Shown here: positions 17,595 to 25,114 of the stretch, in pieces | Layout: each line of letters opens with the position of its first letter | How positions within the stretch are numbered: position 1 is the stretch's first letter | Origin: an uncultured Mucilaginibacter sp. | GTDB lineage: Bacteria; Bacteroidota; Bacteroidia; Sphingobacteriales; Sphingobacteriaceae | Length of the DNA stretch: 37,774 bases | Assembly: GCA_903887275.1 (NCBI GenBank) | Contig: CAISPD010000014.1 | Location: 1-37,774 of the forward strand | Direction of reading: 5' to 3' | The notes under the pieces: model-generated | What the model saw: only the letters and a program-made list of their open reading frames with translations | Database searches by the model: none | Told to the model about the DNA's origin: nothing | Position numbers and translations under genes: made by a program

Positions 17595-19136
17595 ATGAAA
17601 AAGATCTATTTAGGAATGATCGCGCTTGTTATCGGATCGTATGCCAGCGCCCAAAAACCCGGTGATCCGGCGAAATACGCTAAGCTGATATCAGCCGAAG
17701 ATGCTAAAAAGCATCTGAGCATTTTAGCATCGGATGAGTACGAAGGTCGCGAAACCGGTAAACCGGGTGCCGACAAAGCCGCTCATTATATCGAGGCCGA
17801 GTTTAAACGTTTGGGCTTGCAGGCCCCGGTAAACGGTTCTTATTTCCTGGATGTTCCGCTGGTTGAAAACAAACTTACTATTTCAGTTTCTGCCAACAAT
17901 CAAGAGCTGGCTAATGGTAAAGACTTTTTCGCCAGCCGCGGAAATATTGCAGATAAAACCATCAATGCTTCCGAAATTGTTTTTGTTGGCTATGGCACCG
18001 ATGCCGAAATTGCCAACACCGACCTCTCTGGTAAAGTATTGCTTTGGGTAAATGAGGATAAACCCGAGGCAGGTAAGACTCCTAATACAAGCTACAGACT
18101 GAGCAGTGCCCGTACCGTAGTGCTCAAAAACCTTCAAAGCAAAGGGCCGGCATTGATCCTTGCAGCTAACGGCGATGTTGCCGGTCTGTTGCAGCGTATG
18201 GGAAGTTCAATCCTTGGCGGACGTTTAAGTATTAAAACTGATGCTGCAAAACCTGTAGTCAATAGTACAACAGCCCCGGTTTTGAATGTTACTACGGATG
18301 TGGCCGATCAACTCTTAAAATCGACCGGAAAGGTGTATGCTGATTTGAAAAGCAGCACAGCTCAAACCGTTCAAACCAGTATAAAAGCTGGTTTCCAATC
18401 GGAACAAAAAGATGTAAAAGCAGTTGACGTTTTAGGATTCATGCCCGGTACCGATCTGAAAGATGAGGTATTGGTTTTCTCTGCACATTATGATCATATC
18501 GGCTTAAATGCAAACGGCACGGATAAAGTTAACAATGGTGCTGACGATGATGGCTCGGGCACAACTGCTATTCTTGAAATTGCACGAGCGTTTGCCAAAG
18601 CAAAGAAAGATGGCCATGGACCTCGCCGCAGCATTCTTTTCCTGGGTAACGTGGGTGAAGAAAAAGGCTTGCTGGGTTCAGAGTATTATACAGATCATCC
18701 GGTATTTCCGTTAGCTAATACCATTACCGACCTCAATATTGATATGGTTGGACGTGTAGGTTTTGAATACATTAACAAGCCGGATTCGGCTAACTATGTT
18801 TATGTGATCGGCTCGGCTATGCTGAGCAAGCAATTGCACCAGGTTAATGAGGATGCTAACAACAAATACACGCATATCGACCTGGATTATAAATATGATG
18901 ACCCTAACGATCCGAACCGCTTTTATTACCGTTCAGATCACTACAACTTTGCCAAACACGGTGTGCCGATCATCTTTTATTTCAATGGTGTTCACGCCGA
19001 TTACCATCAACCGGGTGATGAAGTAAGCAAAATCAATTTTCCATTACTGGCGAAACGTGCCCAGTTGGTGTTTTTCACCGGCTGGCAGTTAGCCAATCAG
19101 GACAGCAGGCCTGTGGTAGATAACCCAGCGAAATAA
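17595..19136 (+). CDS. Secreted M28 family metallopeptidase with PA domain
   Basis: This 513-residue protein has a signal peptide (about 1-19, ending ASA/Q), an aminopeptidase-like N-terminal region, an inserted PA-type domain (about 90-245), and the M28 zinc core. Predicted ligands are His in SAHYDHIG, Asp in NNGADDDGSG, Glu in GEEKGLLGSE, Asp in NIDMVGR, and His in YFNGVHADYHQPGDE. It would cleave N-terminal residues from peptides in the periplasm or outside. It ends just before a strong terminator. Substrate specificity cannot be assigned. Confidence 0.9.
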   Translation: MKKIYLGMIALVIGSYASAQKPGDPAKYAKLISAEDAKKHLSILASDEYEGRETGKPGADKAAHYIEAEFKRLGLQAPVNGSYFLDVPLVENKLTISVSANNQELANGKDFFASRGNIADKTINASEIVFVGYGTDAEIANTDLSGKVLLWVNEDKPEAGKTPNTSYRLSSARTVVLKNLQSKGPALILAANGDVAGLLQRMGSSILGGRLSIKTDAAKPVVNSTTAPVLNVTTDVADQLLKSTGKVYADLKSSTAQTVQTSIKAGFQSEQKDVKAVDVLGFMPGTDLKDEVLVFSAHYDHIGLNANGTDKVNNGADDDGSGTTAILEIARAFAKAKKDGHGPRRSILFLGNVGEEKGLLGSEYYTDHPVFPLANTITDLNIDMVGRVGFEYINKPDSANYVYVIGSAMLSKQLHQVNEDANNKYTHIDLDYKYDDPNDPNRFYYRSDHYNFAKHGVPIIFYFNGVHADYHQPGDEVSKINFPLLAKRAQLVFFTGWQLANQDSRPVVDNPAK

Positions 19137-19145
19137 TTTTTTTAA

Positions 19146-19184
19146 CTTGACGGGGATAGTGCGAAAAGAGCTATCCCCGTCAAG
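19146..19184. terminator. Strong terminator after the M28 peptidase
   Basis: The 14-base arms CTTGACGGGGATAG (19146-19159) and CTATCCCCGTCAAG (19171-19184) pair perfectly around an 11-base loop, with CTTTTCC following. It separates the peptidase from lutB. Confidence 0.8.
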
Positions 19185-19223
19185 CTTTTCCACCCATTCG
19201 GCAAAAAACCGTAAATTAGCGCC

Positions 19224-20606
19224 ATGTCTAATCACGCAGATGAGTTTCTGGTTGATTCTGAGGAAAAAGCCTTTGATAAGGATCATCGCCGTATTATTAA
19301 CTATAATATCGGTAAATATGATGCGGCCGTATCCCGGGGTTTATCAAAACTGATCAACCTTGAAAATGCGAAGAAAAAGGGACATGTGATCAAATGGCGG
19401 GTGATGGAAAACCTGGACAAATACCTGCCCGAATTTGAATCCAATTTTCAACGTCGTGGTGGTAAAGTGATCTGGGCAAATGATGCCGAAGAAGCTAATC
19501 GCGAGATACTGAATATCATCCAAAAGGCTGGGGCAAAAACCGTTGTTAAATCTAAGTCGATGGTTACCGAGGAAATTCAGTTAAATGAATTTCTGGAAGC
19601 TAACCATATCGAATCGCTTGAAACCGACCTCGGGGAATATATCGTACAATTACTGGGGCAGCGTCCTTATCATATCGTAACACCGGCGATGCACCTTTCT
19701 AAGGAAGACATCGCTAAATTATTCAACGAAAAATTTGGGACCCCTATAGATGCCACACCCGAGCAGCTGACAGCCAAAGCACGTGAGTTGTTACGCGACA
19801 AATACGTACAGGCTGATGTAGGTATTACCGGTGCCAACTTTCTGTTGGCAGATACCGGAAGTATAGCCATTACCGAGAACGAAGGCAATGCACGCTTAAG
19901 TATCAGTTTTCCGAAGATACATATCGCTGTTGTTGGTATAGAAAAAGTAGTTCCTTCAATAGCAGATCTTGATCTGTTCTGGCCTATGCTTTCAACACAC
20001 GGAACAGGTCAAAACCTGACCGTTTACAATACCATTTTAAGTGGCCCGCGTCAGGCAAATGAAACTGATGGTCCGGAAGAAATGTATGTGGTATTGCTGG
20101 ACAATGGGCGTACCAACCTTTTAGCGCAAAAAGATCAGCGGCAGGGACTATACTGTATCCGCTGCGGAGCTTGCCTCAATGCTTGCCCGGTTTATAAGAA
20201 TATTGGCGGCCATACCTATGAAACAACCTATAGCGGGCCAATAGGATCTATCATTACCCCGCATTTGCAGGGTATGGAAGAGTTTAAGCATCTGAGCTAT
20301 GCCTCGAGTCTTTGTGGCAAATGTACCGAGGTTTGCCCTGTTAAGATCGATATTCATAAGATGCTATTGCTCAATCGCCGCGATTCTGTGAAGCATCAGG
20401 TAGTGACCAAAAGGGAGGAATGGGCCTGGGCTATCTGGAAAAAAGGCATGCTCAGCCGTAAAATGATGGACTTCTTTAAAGGGAAAACCAAGAACTTCTT
20501 CCTGAAAACACTTTTCAAAAAAACCTGGGGCAAACTGCGCGAAATGCCAACGGTGGCAGATAAATCATTCAGTAAAGAATGGTCCGAACGGAATAGTTTG
20601 GATTAG
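19224..20606 (+). CDS. lutB: LutB/LldF family iron-sulfur protein
   Basis: This 460-residue protein has an N-terminal LUD (DUF162) domain, then two 4Fe-4S motifs: C311, C314, C317, C321 in CIRCGACLNACP, and C364, C367, C371 in CGKCTEVCP. LutB acts with LutA and LutC in L-lactate oxidation to pyruvate, electrons passing through its clusters. No lutA or lutC is present on either side in this window. The ATG at 19224 gives MSNHADEFLVDSEEKAF, as in relatives. It is followed by a divergent-free gap and an opposing gene. Confidence 0.9.
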   Translation: MSNHADEFLVDSEEKAFDKDHRRIINYNIGKYDAAVSRGLSKLINLENAKKKGHVIKWRVMENLDKYLPEFESNFQRRGGKVIWANDAEEANREILNIIQKAGAKTVVKSKSMVTEEIQLNEFLEANHIESLETDLGEYIVQLLGQRPYHIVTPAMHLSKEDIAKLFNEKFGTPIDATPEQLTAKARELLRDKYVQADVGITGANFLLADTGSIAITENEGNARLSISFPKIHIAVVGIEKVVPSIADLDLFWPMLSTHGTGQNLTVYNTILSGPRQANETDGPEEMYVVLLDNGRTNLLAQKDQRQGLYCIRCGACLNACPVYKNIGGHTYETTYSGPIGSIITPHLQGMEEFKHLSYASSLCGKCTEVCPVKIDIHKMLLLNRRDSVKHQVVTKREEWAWAIWKKGMLSRKMMDFFKGKTKNFFLKTLFKKTWGKLREMPTVADKSFSKEWSERNSLD

Positions 20607-20717
20607 TCCGCCTAAGTCCGGAACATATTTTTGGAAAAGAAATGGGTTGGTGGGTGTAAAAAGTTTCCTATTTTAAGTCTCCTACCTCTAAAACTTCTTT
20701 CGGACTTCCCCTGCTAA

Positions 20718-21569
20718 TTAATGCTTATTCCCGAAACCAAATTCCTTGTAAGTATTCGGCATATCATTATTGCTGTTGAAGGCAAAAGTGAAACTAGATA
20801 ACCAGGTGTCGAAGTCGGCACTCTTATCTTTGCTTGTTTCCATATGCAGGGAGCGAAGCATGTAGATTCCTTCGCGGCTAAGTTTAAAATAGATCTGCCC
20901 GGTTTTATCCGTAGCGAGTTTTTGAACAACTACATTACCGCCAAGTGATTTGATATATAGAAATACACCAGCACCAGCTATCGGAGTCCCTCTGAATGTT
21001 ACCAGCGCAATAATATCGTCGCCATAATTTCCTTTGTAGGGGTTATCTTTTAATGTGATCTCGTATTCCTGGTCGATGCTTTTGTCAAAATCATTTGCGC
21101 TGTGTTTATCAACTTCAACCAGGGTTTTCAAACTCCAGGTATAACGTTCGCGGAAACTGTCTTTGCTGCCATTTTTTGCTTTTTCTGCAAATTGGGTCAA
21201 GCCTTCGTCTTCCAGTATCTTTAAAAAGTCATCGCGGTCAACATCATCTATTACCGGTTTACGGGTAATGGCTATCAGATTAAGCCCTTCCTTGGCAAGC
21301 GGCATTCTTTCTACGGTATCACCGCTGCGGGGGGAAACATTATAGGCGTTTTTACCTGAGCCGAAACGTAATATAAATTTTTCAAGTTTTGAGGGATCGA
21401 AGCCAAGTTCGTCCTGTTTCAGAAACTGGTTTGCACTTATCTGATGCAATACAAGTGTACCACCTTTATGTAAATAAAAATTCTCGGGCACCAGCACATT
21501 ATCTTGCGCCATAGATTGTAAACTGATTAAAACAAACAGACTAAAAAAAGTAGCGTAGATATATTTCAT
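20718..21569 (-). CDS. Secreted DUF4198-like protein
   Basis: This 283-residue protein has a signal peptide (about 1-22, ending SMAQ). The C-terminal part (GNYGDDIIALVTFRGTPIAGAGV...TDKTGQIYFKL) resembles DUF4198, a beta-sandwich periplasmic family sometimes linked to nickel or cobalt uptake. The start at 21569 gives MKYIYATFFSLFVLISL; the longer frame adds ten residues and would put the promoter inside the gene. A TATGTTTG -7 element lies 19 bases upstream. It is divergent from the E1 gene. Role unknown; metal handling is only a possibility. Confidence 0.7.
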   Translation of the reverse strand: MKYIYATFFSLFVLISLQSMAQDNVLVPENFYLHKGGTLVLHQISANQFLKQDELGFDPSKLEKFILRFGSGKNAYNVSPRSGDTVERMPLAKEGLNLIAITRKPVIDDVDRDDFLKILEDEGLTQFAEKAKNGSKDSFRERYTWSLKTLVEVDKHSANDFDKSIDQEYEITLKDNPYKGNYGDDIIALVTFRGTPIAGAGVFLYIKSLGGNVVVQKLATDKTGQIYFKLSREGIYMLRSLHMETSKDKSADFDTWLSSFTFAFNSNNDMPNTYKEFGFGNKH

Positions 21570-21588
21570 AGATGCGCGATATATTCTC

Positions 21589-21596
21589 CAAACATA
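21589..21596 (-). promoter_or_regulatory. -7 element of the DUF4198 gene (TATGTTTG)
   Basis: On the minus strand this is an exact TAnnTTTG match 19 bases upstream of the ATG at 21569. It supports the shorter protein. Confidence 0.45.
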
Positions 21597-21628
21597 CAAA
21601 GTTTTAAAAACTTCAGTAGTTTCGTATT

Positions 21629-23605
21629 ATGATTTTCGAACGTAAAAACGTTGATAACGACAAATTAGTGTCTTTTTATAAGGCTTTGTTGTGGCCCCGC
21701 ATGATTGAAGAGAAAATGCTGATCCTGTTGCGGCAGGGTCGCATCGGCAAATGGTTCTCGGGTATAGGGCAGGAAGCCATCGCAGTAGGGAGTACGCTGG
21801 CCATGCAGCCCTATGAATATATCCTGCCGATGCACAGGAACCTGGGCGTTTTTACCAGTCGCGATATACCACTTTCCCGCCTGATGGCGCAATGGCAGGG
21901 AAAGGCATCGGGCTTTACCAAGGGGCGTGATCGTTCGTTTCACTTCGGAACGCAGGAATTTAAGATCATCGGTATGATCTCGCATCTGGGTCCACAAATG
22001 GCACTTGCCGACGGTATTGCCCTGGCTGATGTGTTAAGTAAAAAGAAACGCGCTACCCTGGTATTTACCGGTGAGGGCGGAACCAGCGAAGGTGATTTTC
22101 ATGAGGCACTAAACGTTGCTTCGGTCTGGAATTTACCGGTGATATTTTTAATAGAAAATAATGGCTACGGGCTATCAACCCCGGTTAATGAACAATATAA
22201 CTGCAGGCAGTTAAGCGATCGTGCTGCAGGCTATGGTATTGAAGGGCGAACCATTGATGGAAATAACATCCTCGAGGTTTACCATACAATCAACGAGATC
22301 GCAAGTGATATCCGGCAAAACCCGCGACCGGTGTTATTAGAATGCATGACCTTCAGGATGCGCGGGCACGAGGAAGCTTCCGGAACCAAATACGTTCCGC
22401 AGCATTTATTTGACGAATGGAAAGAAAAGGACCCCATAACCAACTTTGAGCAATTTTTGCTGGATGAGGGTGCGCTGACCCCGGAGAAGATAGAGGTGAT
22501 CAGAAGGGGATATACGACACTGATAGATATCGAGATAGAAAAGGTCTTCAGCGAAGCCGAGATCGTGCCAGATGCGGCAACTGAAATTGCCGATATGTAC
22601 AAACCTTACCAACTTGAAATCATACAACCTTCCAACCAAAAAACAAATAAACGCTATATCGATGCCATCAGTGATGCTTTGCGTCAGGGCATGCAAAAGC
22701 AAGAAAACCTGGTGCTGATGGGGCAGGATATTGCCGAATATGGCGGCGCTTTTAAAATTAGCCAGGGCTTTGTAGAAGCATTTGGTCGCGAACGGGTACG
22801 CAATACACCGATATGTGAATCGGGTATAGTAGGGGCAGCGATGGGGCTTGCTATCAATGGCTACAAATCGGTGGTAGAGATGCAGTTTGCCGATTTTGTT
22901 ACCTGTGCTTTCAATCAGGTGATCAACAACCTGGCCAAGACGCATTACCGCTGGGGTCAAAGTGTAGATGTGGTGGTACGTATGCCAACCGGTGCAGGAA
23001 CCGGTGCCGGGCCCTTTCACTCGCAAAGTAACGAGGCCTGGTTCACCAAAACACCCGGACTAAAAGTTGTTTATCCGGCTTTCCCCTCAGACGCCAAAGG
23101 TTTGTTACTGGCTGCTATTGAGGATCCCAACCCAGTGATCTATTTCGAACATAAATACCTTTACCGCAGTATCAGCGAGGATATAGCTGACGATGAATAT
23201 ACCATCGAGATCGGCAAGGCACGCATTTTAAAAGACGGAACTCAGGCCAGCATCATTACCTACGGGTTGGGCGTTCACTGGGCCATCGAATACGCAGATC
23301 AGCATCCCGAACAATCCATTGAGATCGTGGACCTGCGCAGTTTACAACCCTGGGATAAAGCAGCTGTAGAAGGCAGTGTCAAAAAAACCGGTCGCGTTTT
23401 GATCCTGCATGAAGATACCCTTACCAATGGTTTTGGCGGCGAAATTGCAGCACACCTGGCCGAACATTGCTTTAATGCATTGGATGCACCCATTATGCGC
23501 TGCGCCAGTTTGGATACCGCTATCCCGATGAATAAGGGTTTGGAGGACCAGTTTTTGGCCAAAGCAAAATTAGGGGAGATGATGGAGAAATTACTGGGAT
23601 ATTAG
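21629..23605 (+). CDS. Fused alpha/beta E1 component of a 2-oxoacid dehydrogenase
   Basis: This 658-residue protein joins two enzymes. Residues about 1-330 are the E1 alpha subunit with the thiamine diphosphate motif running from GEGGTSEGDFHEALN to IENN; about 335-658 are the E1 beta subunit, beginning KRYIDAISDALRQGM and with MGQDIAEYGGAFK, TPICESGIVGAAMG and the C-terminal transketolase-like domain. It decarboxylates a 2-oxoacid and passes the acyl group to E2 lipoyl domains. Fused E1 of this kind in Bacteroidota is annotated as branched-chain (2-oxoisovalerate) type. No E2 or E3 gene is adjacent. It may supply branched acyl-CoA for fatty acids (inference). Confidence 0.9.
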   Translation: MIFERKNVDNDKLVSFYKALLWPRMIEEKMLILLRQGRIGKWFSGIGQEAIAVGSTLAMQPYEYILPMHRNLGVFTSRDIPLSRLMAQWQGKASGFTKGRDRSFHFGTQEFKIIGMISHLGPQMALADGIALADVLSKKKRATLVFTGEGGTSEGDFHEALNVASVWNLPVIFLIENNGYGLSTPVNEQYNCRQLSDRAAGYGIEGRTIDGNNILEVYHTINEIASDIRQNPRPVLLECMTFRMRGHEEASGTKYVPQHLFDEWKEKDPITNFEQFLLDEGALTPEKIEVIRRGYTTLIDIEIEKVFSEAEIVPDAATEIADMYKPYQLEIIQPSNQKTNKRYIDAISDALRQGMQKQENLVLMGQDIAEYGGAFKISQGFVEAFGRERVRNTPICESGIVGAAMGLAINGYKSVVEMQFADFVTCAFNQVINNLAKTHYRWGQSVDVVVRMPTGAGTGAGPFHSQSNEAWFTKTPGLKVVYPAFPSDAKGLLLAAIEDPNPVIYFEHKYLYRSISEDIADDEYTIEIGKARILKDGTQASIITYGLGVHWAIEYADQHPEQSIEIVDLRSLQPWDKAAVEGSVKKTGRVLILHEDTLTNGFGGEIAAHLAEHCFNALDAPIMRCASLDTAIPMNKGLEDQFLAKAKLGEMMEKLLGY

Positions 23606-23632
23606 TTGACTTAGAATTATGACACCCCCGCT

Positions 23633-23655
23633 GTCCGTAGTTTATAACTACGGAC
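23633..23655. repeat. Palindrome GTCCGTAGTT/AACTACGGAC
   Basis: The 10-base arms at 23633-23642 and 23646-23655 pair perfectly around TAT. A decayed copy with GTAGTTTAAGACCAC follows at about 23666-23680. It is related to the palindrome at 6790-6808. It may also terminate the E1 gene. Confidence 0.6.
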
Positions 23656-23685
23656 CTGTATGATTGTAGTTTAAGACCACAGCCT

Positions 23686-23738
23686 CCCTTTTGAACACGA
23701 TTTCCAGAATTTATTTTAGATAGACAGGATTTTTTGGG
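23686..23738 (-). repeat. Dispersed 53-base repeat, copy B
   Basis: This is the inverted copy of 11070-11122; its reverse complement contains TCCTGTCTATCTAAAA and GTGTTCAAAA. Confidence 0.65.
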
Positions 23739-23768
23739 TTGGCGGATATAAGCTTTTATTTTTACTAC

Positions 23769-23929
23769 GCTGCCGCAAGCCTCCCGGCTTGTAGCCCGGA
23801 TGCCGGTTAATGGACTATGCCTTGCCGATAAGCTGCAATAAATATTTTAAACCGGGCCTGAAATATAAGCGTGGCATATGCCTGGCGGTTACTTGTCTTA
23901 AGGCCACAAGCCGGGAGGCTTGCGGCAGC
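23769..23929. repeat. Pair of inverted REP-like elements
   Basis: A 24-base arm at 23769-23792 (starting GCTGCCGCAAGCC) is repeated perfectly in inverse orientation at 23906-23929, and the match continues four more bases with one mismatch. Each arm itself folds, CAAGCC/GGCTTG around TCCC. The 113-base spacer holds no gene. The layout resembles paired REP elements mobilised by RAYT transposases; no such gene is in the window. Confidence 0.65.
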
Positions 23930-23946
23930 GGGGAACAGCGCAGGTC

Positions 23947-23967
23947 TTTCACCTTTCACCTTTCACC
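23947..23967 (+). repeat. Tandem heptamer TTTCACC x3
   Basis: Three perfect copies of TTTCACC lie between the REP-like pair and the SprT-like gene. The following 35 bases are also pyrimidine-rich. Confidence 0.8.
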
Positions 23968-24004
23968 TACTACTCCTGCCACTGCAACTCCCACTTCCAT
24001 TCCC

Positions 24005-24592
24005 TCACCCTTCCACCAACTCCACCTCCGCAACCGGACTAAACAAATAGATCCTGCGGGTAGCTATTTCGGTACATTTAAAGCGCTTACGCAATTGTTC
24101 GTCCTTGCGGAAAATACGACCGTTTTTTAGTTTGAACATTGAATGCATCGGCACCTTATCTACGGTTAAATGTGCAGGTTTGGGCGGGTCGTAGGCACGG
24201 AGCGTTTTATAAAGATTCAGGTCCGAACAACTGGAGGCGGCAGGATTATTCAAATAACTGACTATGGCTCTTTTGACATCAAATGGGAAAATATCCTGCT
24301 CAAAAAAAGGCTGCATCATTTTTTTGAAGTTGGCTTTCCATTCGGCTCCGTGTGGCTTGGCTTTGTGTTTGTGCTCGTTCCAGGTATGCAGGTGGGCGAA
24401 CTCATGCACGGTTGTTACCAGGAAGGCATATGCGTTCAAGTCGTAATTTACAGAAATACGGTGTCCCTTGCCGCCATGCGGGGGACGGTAATCACCAAAC
24501 TTACTGTTACGGTTGCGGGATATCTTGAAATCGCATTTAAAATAATCGATCCACCGGGCAATGAGCGGGGCCGCCGCCGGTGGAACATACAT
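24005..24592 (-). CDS. SprT-like zinc metalloprotease domain protein
   Basis: This 195-residue protein has the zinc-protease motif HEFAH at residues 63-67, within a SprT-like domain, followed by a C-terminal basic region with FKLKNGRIFRKDEQLRKRFKC. SprT-like proteins relate to eukaryotic Spartan, which cleaves DNA-protein crosslinks; the bacterial role is unproven. The ATG at 24592 is chosen because the upstream TTG at 24616 lies within a TAAATTTG promoter element. It stands downstream of the ester-cyclase-like and feo genes but has its own promoter. Confidence 0.85.
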   Translation of the reverse strand: MYVPPAAAPLIARWIDYFKCDFKISRNRNSKFGDYRPPHGGKGHRISVNYDLNAYAFLVTTVHEFAHLHTWNEHKHKAKPHGAEWKANFKKMMQPFFEQDIFPFDVKRAIVSYLNNPAASSCSDLNLYKTLRAYDPPKPAHLTVDKVPMHSMFKLKNGRIFRKDEQLRKRFKCTEIATRRIYLFSPVAEVELVEG

Positions 24593-24613
24593 CGCTAAAA
24601 CTTTTACCTTATC

Positions 24614-24621
24614 CAAATTTA
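24614..24621 (-). promoter_or_regulatory. -7 element of the SprT-like gene (TAAATTTG)
   Basis: This is an exact TAnnTTTG match 21 bases upstream of the ATG at 24592. A second match, TATATTTG, lies at 24630-24637. Either could be used. Confidence 0.45.
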
Positions 24622-24650
24622 CCTCGTATCAAATATAGCTTTTAGAGGTT

Positions 24651-25094
24651 TTATTTGGTAAAGTTCTTATCATTTTCCATCAGTTGTTTTTCCATGCCCA
24701 AACGATCAGGTTGGATCCAGTATTCAACGATCTTGCCAGTATCGACCCGGTAAACAGCACTTCCTATTTCTACGAGAGGTAATCCTGTAGGCTGATATTG
24801 ACCTATCTGGGCCAGGTGCTTGCCGGTCTGTTCCCATCTGGCATAAACCTTGTCATTACTTGCGATCAATTCTGTTATTTTGAAAGAAAACTCACCGAAT
24901 ATGGTAAGAAATTCCTCTATGTGTTCCTGATAGTTTTTAGGAGTTCTGTGTACAATTTCCGGTTTTTCTGCATTTAATTGGTGTGCTATTACGGTTTCGG
25001 CTAAAAAATCTGCGGCCCTGTGAGGTTCTCTACCAGATCTAATAACTTCCAGGAATTCACGCACCAGTTTTTCAGATTGTTCTGTTATTGTCAT
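24651..25094 (-). CDS. SnoaL-like / ester cyclase family protein
   Basis: This 147-residue protein fits the SnoaL-like NTF2-fold family (often annotated ester cyclase): an N-terminal helix, PKNYQEHIEEFLTIFGEFSFKITELIASNDKVYARWEQTGKH, and a C-terminal GKIVEYWIQPDRLGMEKQL. Such proteins act as small cyclases or hydrolases or have unknown roles. The ATG at 25094 is chosen; the longer frame would run antisense-free into the feoB 3' end and has an atypical N-terminus. It lies 20 bases after feoB on the same strand, so it may be co-transcribed. Confidence 0.75.
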   Translation of the reverse strand: MTITEQSEKLVREFLEVIRSGREPHRAADFLAETVIAHQLNAEKPEIVHRTPKNYQEHIEEFLTIFGEFSFKITELIASNDKVYARWEQTGKHLAQIGQYQPTGLPLVEIGSAVYRVDTGKIVEYWIQPDRLGMEKQLMENDKNFTK

Positions 25095-25114
25095 GCCAGA
25101 AATATTTTTTGGGT

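Noticed and set aside
22406-23026. 206-residue minus-strand frame inside the E1 gene
   Set aside because: The plus-strand protein is plainly coding; the antisense frame is a by-product of codon bias.
23947-23967. TTTCACC tandem as a CRISPR or iteron
   Set aside because: There are only three 7-base units with no spacers and no replication gene nearby; it is a simple repeat.
24593-24616. Upstream TTG start for the SprT-like protein
   Set aside because: The TTG is part of a TAAATTTG promoter element; the ATG at 24592 is more likely.
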